64,000 bases of DNA from Pisaster brevispinus (lineage: Eukaryota; Echinodermata; Asteroidea; Forcipulatida; Asteriidae): positions 3,563,474 through 3,627,473 of the forward strand of contig JAMKCF010000018.1 in assembly GCA_023634235.1 (NCBI GenBank), given 5' to 3'. This document shows, in pieces, positions 46,982-59,200 of the stretch. Position 1 is the first letter of the stretch; every line of letters starts with the position of its first letter. Position numbers and translations under genes: made by a program. Below the pieces are notes generated by a model. The model was not told the DNA's origin. It did no database searches and saw only the letters and a program-made list of their open reading frames with translations.

Positions 46982-47588
46982 TTGAGGCACGTTATCACAG
47001 AGCTGTGGCACATATAAAGAAAAACATAACCATTACAAAATGGTAGATCCCAACCCCGTGATACTCCATGATATCCTACAGTGTACCATTACACACGTTT
47101 TAGAAGGGGTGTCAATCAACAGGGGTCGTCAATTTGGTCAGGAGGGGTGGTGGAAAAAAATATTTCCCATTGCATGCACAAAATCCTATCTCTGTGTGGG
47201 CGTGGTGTGAGTGAGTCACCGCTTGGTGACAAGGCATGGTTGTTGTTTCTGATCCTTGCTCTATGGTTTACCGGTTCAATGGGCTTGAAGGTATTCCTTG
47301 ACATGTAAGCAACACAATTAGCTAAAGAAATCATTGAGAAAAGGCATAACAAACCCTCTTAACCTATCAATTACGCCGGCCAAACATCTGTGACAGTAAA
47401 CTGTAGCAATGTTAGGACCAAACAGGTGCCTCGTTGCCAGGTTAAATAGGCTACGGATTAATTGACAACTTTTTTCACGAGTTGAAGAATAACATTAAGG
47501 TGGAAATTTCTTTTATTACAATTATTTTAATCTTGTTAGATTAACCACCACGCGGACCACCACACCTCCGCACACATTTTGGGAGTCA

Positions 47589-47763
47589 ATAGACCTATGC
47601 ACATGACGTCATTTCAGTAGGGCGCCCTCACCTAGAGGTCAAAAGGAGGTTGTTCATTGGCCAATCCTGTGCGCCGCGCGTACAAATCTGTGCGATTCGA
47701 TTGTTTCGTCACCGTTTTACCTCTAAGATTGCGGTTGGATGACGTCAATGCATAAGGTCTATT
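47589..47763 (-). mobile_element. family E MITE, copy 2
   Basis: Inverse orientation to copy 1. Both CREs are kept (47604-47611 and 47740-47747). The YY1-like block is altered (CTAAGATTGCGGTTGG). It lies ~600 bp beyond the fucosyltransferase stop codon, so that gene has family E sequence on both sides. Confidence 0.85.
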
Positions 47764-50178
47764 CCTTCGTGTACAAAAAACCCAGTCTCGTTCCCAGGGG
47801 TGTACTATCTCGCCGCACCATTCCCCTTCCCCCCAGAACGCCTTGATTATAACACCTGAAGCTATGACTTTAGAAAGATCCAAATATATTGGATATTAAA
47901 ATCAGTCCTGTGGTTGATCCATTCTGTGGTCCTCCCCTCTCATCCCTTCTTTTGCTCTTGTGACATGCTGTTGTTTTACTGCGGTATAATTTAATAGATT
48001 GGGCATTTTTGGAAATCGTTCTTTTGTTTTTATTAATAAAAGAATACAAACGTAAACATTGTGGCAAACTGCTTGCCATTCATAATGACGTTATAAAATG
48101 GTTTGGTTTAAAATTGAACTTTTGATGTTTAAGGCTAACAAAAATAATTATGAAAAATAAATTATTAATATTACTTTTGTATTTCAATCTTAAACAGGTA
48201 CTTGAAAAAAATTGTAATCGGGAATGCTATTTAAACTTGTTTGTAATGTGTTCGTTTATCATTTAGATGTAATTTTTTTACATTAATTTATACACTTCTG
48301 AATTGTTCGCAATTATTGATCGAGAAATTTAAACCCAACCTCAGAGTTAACAAGAATTGAAACACTTCTGCCGTTGACGGCGTGCGTCAAAATGACAATA
48401 CTTTGACCTTCCACATGTATGATGTAACACGAGTGATATCGTATAACAGGGCTTTTCGCGACACTGTCTGAAAAGCACCAGAGAAGGGTATTCAAAATGA
48501 TAGTTTTTTACACAAGTAAAATCTGTTTAATCTCATGTGAACTCAGTTTTCTTATATAATTGATTCTTGTATAACTAATTCAGCAAAGATCACTTGTTGC
48601 CGTTTTCGTTCAAGTACGTCTTTAATTTGTTTTAATGAGGATTTCCGTATCCTGTTTCCATTCAGCAGTAATAATCCCTCAATTAGGCTAATGATTACTC
48701 CTTTACTCCCTTTCGTGGAAGAATGGAACTGTCCACAATACTTTATTTGCTTCTTATCCAATTCTGTTCTTATTGCTCTTGTCATTTGATTGGTGGAACA
48801 CTTGTCACGTGTCATCCTTCGTTTGGGGCATGCTGCCGCGACGCTCCAAAATTTTAATAAAGTGAAGTCCAATAATTAAGTGGATAATTATTGGACGCTT
48901 CACAACTTCGTTCCCCAAAATAATCGTTCCCCGCCAGTTTGTAGGCTAAACATATTCCAAAACATCAGTTTTTGTCAATTTGTACTACATGCGTTGTTCT
49001 TATTTATAGGCCCCTATTTACGCTTCTTAATAAAGAATTGTCAAATGAGTTTGGAACATCATTTTGTCCTGTTTTGTTTACTTTTGATTTTTGTATTAGT
49101 GTTTATTACTTATTTTGAAGGCGTTTTGCGGGGGACACATCAATGCGGGTGGAGATGGGGGTAGTGGTCGCAACCCGATCCGGGAAAACTCCGAGAAAGA
49201 AATTGCAAATAATTACTCGCACAATAAACAGGCTTGGAGGCTTGGATGCCCGTAAGTAAGGGGGCGGCCCCATTAGTCCCCTAAATCAAAAGAAGAAAAG
49301 GTCCACCCAAAATAATTGTAAAAAAAATGGTTCGCACATAAAAAAATAAGCGCAAAAAATAAACCAAAATAGCTTGAATTTGGCCAGTTCATTTCCAACT
49401 CCACCGCTCTGATTTACATTTTCTTTCAAATTCACCCCCGCCCTCCCATTTCATATTCACCCCAAAAATAATTCCTGCTTACGGAAAAACAAGTAGTGTG
49501 CCTTGATGTGGGTGTTTCTGTTATTAACAAAAAAGACTGAAACTCTTAACACTCACCTACAGTGCTAAATAGACGAATCTCCGGCCAACCAAAGATCAAC
49601 ACGAACAGGTGGCAATCAAGAGAACGTCTGCTCCCGGCCGGCTGGCCCCCGGCGTAGCTAGGTAGGTTGGTAAGTTGAGTTTGACCACAGTTTGACCTTT
49701 CTGTTTTATTCAACGACCGACTTGTACCGGGTATGACTGGACCGTGGATGTAAATAATTTAACTCTATGATTTGACAAGCGACATCCCAAATACTGCACT
49801 AATTCTTCTGGCTGCATCATTCGCGGTGTTCCTCTTTTTGCAGGCTGTTTTTTAAAACTTGACAGTGACCTCTCACCTGCTGTTAAGTATCACGTGACAC
49901 TGACAGCTTCACGTCCGTCCGTCCATCAGTGGTCCGTATGTTAACCTCTTGTGTCGAGCGTGTGTGCGTACATGACACAGTAGTCATGAATGAATTGATA
50001 ATTCGACGGTAGCCAGAAGATGTTCCCATCAAACAACTTTATATCTTTATTTTTTATTAAAAGTAACTCTTTGATAATGCATAAAATACTATGTAGTAAT
50101 TTGTGCTCAAAATAAAAAGAGAAAAAAGAGTGGTTTGAGCGTTACAATTATTATTAATACAGTTCATAGTTTGATCAC
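47764..50178. other. intergenic stretch between fucosyltransferase and TTC17
   Basis: No gene seen. AT-rich. An AATAAA-like site near 48035 could serve fucosyltransferase mRNA, but it is over 1 kb from the stop codon. 49200-49980 is more GC-rich and could include TTC17 upstream regulatory DNA. Confidence 0.4.
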
Positions 50179-50221
50179 TGAAACTCCCCTTGTACACCGT
50201 CTGGTAAAACCTTCATTCGAT

Positions 50222-50234
50222 CCAAGATGGTGGC
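50222..50234 (+). promoter_or_regulatory. YY1-like motif over the TTC17 start codon
   Basis: CCAAGATGGTGGCC matches the YY1 consensus AARATGGCGGC with one mismatch and includes the initiator ATG. YY1 sites just downstream of transcription starts, often overlapping the first ATG, are known in vertebrate housekeeping genes. Here it would imply a very short 5' UTR. Motif match only. Confidence 0.4.
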
Positions 50235-53200
50235 CTACAGGGAGTGTAGAATGACTGTAAAGGAAACAAAAACAAGGACGGTTGCCTTGCTTGTAGTGAT
50301 GCTTTTGCTGTGTTGTACTCGCTCTGAAGCTACCACACACTGGCTGGTTACAGAACAAGGCATGATAACACAACAGGTAAGAGATCGGAGCTGGAGAACT
50401 GTAAAATACACCAAAACTTTAGTTTCCTTTTTTACATGTCGTTTTCTGGTGTGTGTTGGGTGGGGATTGGTTGGTTGGTCAGTCGCCCTAGGCTACTGCA
50501 CTGCTGTGTGTGTGACACTGTGATGTACTGTTTGTATTATGATTTCGCCCCATTGTTGGAATCATAATATGTGACTCAATTGAGGTTAAAGACAAAGAAA
50601 ACTTACTCATTGGATCCTCCTCCAGTTCTAAATAAATTGCCCAATTACTCATTTTAATTATATTATAATATTAATAAGATTAAGACTCATTAAGAGTAAC
50701 AACCTTTTTTTAAAATTTTGGTAACGACTTAAAATTTAAATTAAAAATAACAACGTTACTAAATTTGTAATGCTATTGGGAAAAATTTCTGTATCCAGCC
50801 ACCACTTTTTCATTCGTTATGAAATAAAATAGTAGTATCTAATTTACTCAAATGAGATATTCCTTTGGGTAAAAATGAGTGAAAAAGTGGTGGCAGGATA
50901 CGGAAATTTTTCCCTAATTACTATAGCGCCCTCATTGACACGTACACGAGGAGCCAACATTTTTGTCTACATCCTGATTTGGTAGCCAGAGGACTATGCT
51001 CCCACTTATCAACCGACAAACTCTGCATTTGAATACCCGCAAACGCTATTTTTTTCATTTAACAAAAATAAGAATATTCTCCTCTATTGTTGAAAATTTA
51101 CCCCTACATTGAAACGGGCCTACCTCCATGGTGTTTTCGCGTTTCAGATTGCCAATGCTAAATTTAAGACATAGCCAAGTATTACAAATACAATAATCCC
51201 CTTTCCATTATTTCAATCCACTCACAGCTAAACTCCGATTTCAATATGAGGGAGCCGTATAACCTCATTGCATTCCTTAAGCAAGGACGACGCAGCAATC
51301 ACATCCGAGAGCTTGAAGTCGAGCTGGAACATCAAAAAAGAGAGATTGAGGCCAACGAGGATAAAGATCTTGACCTAGAGCAGAGGTTTCTTCAAACGGA
51401 CACAGACTGCATCTCAGCTCAAGAGCCCCTGGCCCAACACAATCTGTACCCAACAATGACCATTCCCTTTAATCTCAAGAATATCAAGTAAGATCCATAA
51501 CAAAAAAATGTTTTGATTATTATTATTATTATTATTATTATTACTGGTTTATTCAAATCTGCTCGTCGCAGCCGGCAGGCTGAATTAAAATACAGATTTA
51601 CAATAAAAATATTAGAGTACAGCAAAATATTTATACAAGAGGAACATTAAAAATTAAAAAGCAATAGACAAACAAACAAACAAACAAACAAACAAACAAA
51701 AACACCCCAACAACCCAACAAACAACAAACAAACAAACAAACAAACAAACAAACAAACAAACAAACAAACAACCCGACAAACAAACAGACAACCAACAAA
51801 CACATTAAAAACAACAACAAACAAACAAACAAACAAGGACAAGACAACACTGAGAAACAAACTTAAACATACAGGGAATAAAAAAGGTGTAAGGTCCATA
51901 ACAAAAAATGTTTTTAAATTGCCATTCTATCTATACATTTACATATTTATTACACACCTAATCAGCACTATTTGTGTCAATAACTGGACTAAAAGGAAAC
52001 GAGAAGAAATCGTTGCGTCAGTGCAAAAACGCGATTTTGCTAAAATGTAGTATCTCTAAAAAAAAAACAACGGTCCGTGTACAAACTTTGTATCTCGGCA
52101 CAGACTTGTTTTGTGTGTACATCTGGGCTATTTCAACCGTGATACAATGTTGTGTAAACAAACTTGCGCGTATTGCGTAAAAGTACTGCTTTGGGAGATA
52201 CAACAATTTTGCTCTGACACGACGAAATGTTCAGTTTTAGAAGTGGGAGGAAAACCCCAAATGGGAAAAACCCATGCGATTGGGTAGTGACTGAAAACCC
52301 AATCCACATGCAAGGGTTTGAGATGGGATTTGAACCCACCGGGGCGTCCACAAAGGTGAAGGGCAGAAACCACTGAGCCAGCTTGAGCCAACTTGAGCCA
52401 ACTTGAGCCAACTTGAGCCAACTTGAGCCAACTTGAGCCAACTTGATCCCCGAGACATCCGACAAGAAACAGCCGGGCATTCCTGCTGGCTGTAGTGGTT
52501 TAATTCCTGCCTTTCATCTCTGTGGACATGGCTCGAATCCCACTTCTCTTCCAAGATAAATGTTCTGGGTTCTTTTATGTGCTTTACCAATCCTTGTACA
52601 TTGGACCTGCGGCTTAATGTCCCATCCGAAGGACAAAGCAATTATGGTAAAGTCCCTTGCTCAAGTACACGAGCGCCATGTTCAGGATGTGAACCTACGC
52701 TCTGCTGATCAGAAACACCAGGGCCCAATTGCATGGCTCTGCTTATCAAAAGCAAAGAATCGGCGCTTACGGAAGCAGGGAATTCCGCGCTAATGTCAAG
52801 CGTATTTCAAGGTTTAGCAGGGAATTTTTGCTTATGCGCGGCGTAAGCACTCCACGTTTCTAGGCATTCTTTGCTTACACAGCTAGCGCAGAAATTCGGC
52901 ACTTGCGAAGTAATAAAGCGGAGAATGGTGACCGTATGTGCAGAATTCGGCGGTAAGCAGAGCCATGAAATTGGGCCCAGATCTTGAGTCCTGTGCTCTT
53001 AAACCGCTCAGCCATGACACTCCATTAAAGTTGAAACTTTCTCCTGAAACTCTTTTTTTTCTTTTTTTCAACAGGATATCAGATTATGTGGATTTAGCCG
53101 CAAATTCAGAAAGTAAGAAAAGTATACAGCCAAACTGCACCAAAGTCTTGCCATTGACCTTTAGCATGCATGCCTATGACCATCTGCAGGTAAAAATCTT

Positions 53201-56200
53201 CAGATTTATTGATCACTTGCTACAAATAATCAATCAGTTCTAAAAAAGCTACCTGCTCGTTTAATTTCTTGGTATGCTTGTTTAATTGCCTTTTTTGTGT
53301 GTAAAACACATTGAGACTTCCGTGTGATGCACTATATAAGAACTGTATTTGTTACTATTATAATTGATGTTCATACAAAAAAAAAATTTTATTGAAAATT
53401 TCAAAAAAGAAAACGTAGGTAGTCGAAGTCCTTTTAGTCGACTACAGAAATACAATAAGACTACAAGACGATCAGTTAACATTATTTGTCTATTGATTTG
53501 AATATTTTCGTCACTCAATTCCCAGAGAATGACGTAGTGGGTAGATTATTGATTAACTATTAAATTATTTTTAATTCTTCAATCTTTAATTAAAAGATTG
53601 TATCACAGCTTTACACTAGATTGACTACATTAAAGTATTTATTACATTAAATTAAAAAATGATTAAACTTCACGTTATACGTTGATATTTACAGGGCGTA
53701 CAAGAAAAAAACAACCTCACAGATTTTGCGGAGTCACTCATTGGTGAACAGGCCAAAGGAACTTGTGTTTATCAAGGAATTGGGCCAGGAATATACAAGG
53801 CCCTTAAACAGGTAAAATAAATCAAAGAATCGAGTAAAACAACAGTACATTATGTAAATCGGGTCCCTCCTTTATAACAAATTCTAACCTTATTCCCTTT
53901 TTTGTTGCTTTTTAACCAAATAACATCAACAGGGCCAACTTTTCATTGAGCTGCTTTTGTAAAAACACAAAAAGTAGCTAAGCACAACAAAATGATGCTT
54001 ACCAGAATATTGGTTACCGGCCAAAATCTCACATATAACAACTTTGACTGGTATCCTGCTAATTTTGGCAATTTACGAAGCAATTAAGCAATTCCATGAA
54101 ATTGGGCCCTGGTCTCCTCTTTCCTGATTACTATTCTCTATTGTCTTGGAAACCCTTAAATTTGACCCCTATTTTATTGTTATTGCCTTTTATTTTCAAT
54201 AGCATCAACAGGTCTCTGTCACTCCGTATTTACTATTCTCAATTATCTTGGTAACTCCTAGTGTTTGCTGAATAATTATTCTCTGTTTTCATACATTTAG
54301 AACAAAACGTCCTGGCAACTCTATACAATCGCTACTTTCTACTGGCGATCAGTCGGCAACTCAGAGCAAGTGATAGAATGCGGAAGACGAGCTCTTCATT
54401 TTGCTCCTCAGTAAGTAACAAAAAAAAAGGGACCATGCACTCTCCAAACCCTTCAGAATCCAACGGAAGATTTTAGTTGGTTTCGTTGGAGAAAGAATTT
54501 ACATAAGAAAGGGAGGCCAGGATGGCAGAACTACAAGTTGTTCAGAACCATCCAAAGTCCTCCAAATCTATCGCCTGGAAATGTTTTAATGTTAAGGATT
54601 GTGGTTCTTTATTTCCAAATCACCCACTCTTAGCATGAGGCCAGGCACACCAATCTTATCAGAGTCCAAAAAGTTTGATGTTGAGTGTCCAGAGAGTGGA
54701 GTATTTTGATGGATTTGGTGCTGTACCCCCAAACCAAACTCTTAGCATGGGGTCAGGCATGCCAATCTTATCACGTTTTTATTTTGTAGCAAAGACAAGA
54801 ATATAGTTTTGGTGAATATGGCCAGCGTGCTCCATCGTAGCCATTATTCAGCATCGGCAGCCATCTTGGCTGAAGCGGCCCTGGAATCTGGAGAAGAGTT
54901 GGCCAAGCTGCATCTACTACTTGGCAGTATATATGCGGTATGTGTATTATCCATGTTCGGGGGCATAAAGACCCATGTTCAGGGGTCGATTTAACAAAGC
55001 ACTAGGATTCATCTGAAGATGAGTTGTCAGTATTACCATAGTGAGTTGTATTGTGACATCACACTTTGCTTAGCGATTAAGATGGATTTGCACTTAAGAT
55101 CAATCTTAACTCTTTGTGAAAATCGCGCCCAGGTGCGACAAGATGTGTTTTTCCCACTGATTTACCTGGTATCCATGTTTAGGTCCACTTTTGTCATTAA
55201 AAGCATCTGGCCCCAGTTTCAGGGCTTTGTTTACCGTGGAATTCTATGCTTAAGCCACCATTGTCTGCTAAAAGAGTAAGCAGTGAATTTCTGGGTGAGT
55301 TTGTAATGCTAGGTATCGGCAGACTAATCAGGCAAACTTCCATTATTTTACGTAGTTCTGAGCACGGGCACATTACAGAGAACAATGGATTTACCTAGTA
55401 AGTCTACTGCCACCTAGCATCCCAAAAGTACGCCATTGTAGGGGACTGAAAATAAGATATTACAAACTGTAGCGGATTAAGATAAACATTCTGACCAACA
55501 AAAGGGATGTTAATAATTCTCCTTTAGTGTCTGAAACTCTAAGATGTTAAAGAAAAGGTCTCATTTTTTTGGTCTTTGGCTAAATGTTAAGGAAATTTGG
55601 AAATGTCGTTTACGGTTCAATGGTTAACTGTTTAAAATTCCTAACCCTAACGTAGAGCCACGACATTGGGCCCAGTCTTTAAATAACAGCAGCATAGCAT
55701 TAGGTGTGAATTCATGTTCAGGGGCCATGTGTTCAAAAGTCAAATCTAGGAGAAGAAGTTGACGTTAAGCCAGTCAATCTGTACTCCTTCAAAAATGTAT
55801 TTGTTTCATGTCTTTGCCAGACGATTGGAGAGTATGATCGATCTGTCTCACATTTTGAACAATCGATAAACCTTGGCATTACTGATTCGTGTTGGGCACA
55901 GCGCCGTATTTATGCTGTGCGATGTCATCAGAAGCTTGAACAAGCCTTGGAGGCACAGCATTTGTGAGTAGCAATTATTTTTGAAATCAATGATCGATAT
56001 TATTTTCAATCAGGTATAAAAATAACTAAGTAAGGTTTGCGGTAACACCATGTGAAAATCTCTTTTAAGTAGTGTAGGTTCTGAAAAGACTGGAATCGGT
56101 GGTTAACAACTCAACGTTTCTGATCGTCTTCAGGAGAATGCTGAAGACGCATTCTCCTGAAGACGATCGGAGCACACTGATCGAAACGTTGAGTTGTTAA

Positions 56201-59200
56201 CCACCGGTTCTTTTCAGAACCTACACTACTCAAAAGAGATTTTCACATGGTGTTACCGCAAACCTTACTTAGTTACACTTCCACCATGCAAAGTTTCAAA
56301 TCCTACTTAGGAATAACAATTTTAATGTTTCAAAAGTGTTGTTTTACCGTACACATTTTCTTAAAAAAAAACATGATAAGGTTTTATTATTTTGGTTTTA
56401 CATCATCACTTGGTGTAATCGGTGTTTCAGTGCTTTCCTAGTCCTGCTGAAATAATTTTGTTATTGAAAAAAAAACATGAATTTTTGTGTTTCATTTCAG
56501 GTCTTTACAGCGAACTCTGTCGGAGCTTCAAGACTACAAGATAAAACAAGATGAGTTTGAGCAAGTTCAGAAGAAAATGAAGATTGCTCAGTGTAGAGCG
56601 GAGGATCAGTTTGAATCCAATCTTAGTTACCATAGACACCGACTCATCAGAGGAATGGGTAAGAAGAATTTTTTATAAAAACAAATTTGCTGAAAATTCT
56701 TTATATATATCTCTTCACAAAACCTTGGTATCGTAACAATAGAGAGGTTTCGCAAGGCTACGGATACAGATACGGATACGGATACGTCAATACTTTGTGT
56801 GCTCACGTGACGCGTAACCGCGACTTCCTTGTTTTGCATGCACGCTGACAACGGATACGAGAGCTCATACACGTACGTTAAAAACGGATACCTTTTTGCT
56901 GATTTTAATTGTACTTTTGACCTAGATTAAAAACATTCACCCCTGTATTGCTTTTAAAGGTGTCATTTATGACATAAATAGAAAAGTGTTCATCACTTGT
57001 ATGCAAAATATCAGGAAAACTGGTAAATCAGGCATACAAAGACTTGATAACTTCCTCACCACTGTCGCAAGACTGTCGGAAGACCAGCCCTGTACCTCAT
57101 CTGCTACTGAAGATGATGATGATGACAATGATCTGGAGCATCAAGCTGACGTGAATCTCACTAGAGGAAATGGAATAAAGGACAGACAAAGTGCAGACGA
57201 TGGGCAAAAGGAGTCACAGGTTGTGAAAAAGTACGGCATTCAGGCATTCTTTACACCCAGAAAGGAACAGCCTTTTGAGGAAAATGAGCAGTATAAACAG
57301 TCGTATGCTTGTCCATATCCGTACGCTTGCGAAACCTCTCTATTAACTCTTGTCCGTCAGCCATTTACAAACAATTTTTGCATGTTACATGTGCAATGTC
57401 TGTGGCAATGTTTTTGTTTGTTCTTCGTTTGGAAACGGCATCGTCTCTCTCTCTCTCTCTCAAAAAAAAAATTCATTGAATATTTGGCCATGCAACTTAG
57501 ATGAACTATGGGAATAGACTGTGTCAGGGCTTGAAATTAACACTGGACCACTGGCCCGGGGCCAGTGATTTTAGTATCGGGCCAGTAAACTCATAACCAG
57601 ACAAGCCCGGTGGTCTTGTGTTTTTCAACTGAATAATAATAGGCTACCTCATTGTGTAATATTTTTGTGACAAAATGTTGACTAGGAATCTGATAAATAT
57701 CTTTCAATTCTCTTCAGTATCGAAGTGCTACACATAAGACAAATGAGATAGATTTTGTGTTAGTGCTTCTTCAACTGATTTTGATTCCTGTCTTGTAAAA
57801 TAAATTCTGGTCCAGTAAAGTCCAGTAAAAATTTTGAGCTACAAGCCCTGCAGTCTTGTGGATATTTCCCCCAAACTCGAGCCCTGCTGTGTGTAGTCGA
57901 ACACTGGGACTTGTTACAGTGCGTGACTTTGTTTCCTTAAAGCAATGTATGGGGGTACCAAAGTGGTCCCAAAAATGTTCCAATATGCACGAGACTTGCA
58001 CGGTCTATTGATATCGTTTAAACAAAAAATGATTTGTGGGTTTTTTTTAGCCGACAATCCTCACTGTGAAGTGAAAGATATCGGAGATGGGTCTCAATCC
58101 GTGATGTGCACCCACGGTACTCAGCCTGATCTTAGCATCTTTGGAATTCCTCTTCAAGAAGATCAGGTAAGTCTCGGCGAAACCATCTTGCGTTTTCTTT
58201 CAGTGGAATTAGTGTAACCATAACGAGGCTGGGGGGAAAATAGTCAGGGCCCAGTTTCATAGAGCTAGTAAAGTAGAAAATACTGCTTAGCAAAACTAAG
58301 CAGGATACCAGTATCATTTTGAACATGTAATATGGTAATTTAGCTGGTAACCTTATTCTAGTAAGCATAATTTTGTTGAGCTTAGCAACTTTTTATGCTG
58401 CTTAAGCACAAAAAAAGCTAAGCACGACAAACTTATGCATACCAGAATAAGGTTACCTGCCAAAGTACCATGTCGCGTGTACAACTTGTTGACAGTTATT
58501 CTGCAAATTATTGCTTAGATGAGATTTGTAAGCAAAAGTTTCTGCTTAAGCAGTTCAATGAAATTGGGTCTCTCTCTATGTGAAAAATGGAGGTTTGTTT
58601 GCTTAACTTGGCGATTCCAAATTCATCAAAATCCACAAGTGATTTTAAAATTTGCTTTATTTTATTTTAAAAGCATCTTAGACCAGTAGGTTGACTTACA
58701 TCCGGTCACATTTTCATGGCTCTGCTTGCCACAGAATTTGGGCTTACAGTTTCAAGGGCGCTGTAAGCACAAACCTCCATGATAAGCAGAGCCATTAAAC
58801 TGGACCCTAATGTTTTAAACGGATGTTTATTTCTCTCTGATTCAAAACGTAATTATAAACTTCCAAATGTTTTTTTTTTTCTCTTTTGGTAGGGTGTTGA
58901 GATGGTTGATACAGCAACCATAAGAAACAACTGTCTTCAGCTTCCAAACGGGGTAAGTCGGGACTTTTTTCTCATAATCTCCTGGAGCCTTCACATTTTC
59001 TTGAAAGAAGTGAAATAGTCACCAAAGGGAGAATGAAATTTCTCAAATTTTGTCCGAGCTTGTAGTTTGGGACATCTTGTGATGCCATAGAATCCCTTAC
59101 TAAGGCCGTGTCCGAAACGGCGACTTCGGCTACAGCTATGGCTAGACCGCGTGCGTCTGCCTATTCTTCAACACTGGCAGACGCGCTGATCTAGCTGTAG

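Noticed and set aside
51654..51899. Cys/Leu/Phe/Val-rich minus-strand frames
   Set aside because: Translation of the (CAAA)n microsatellite.
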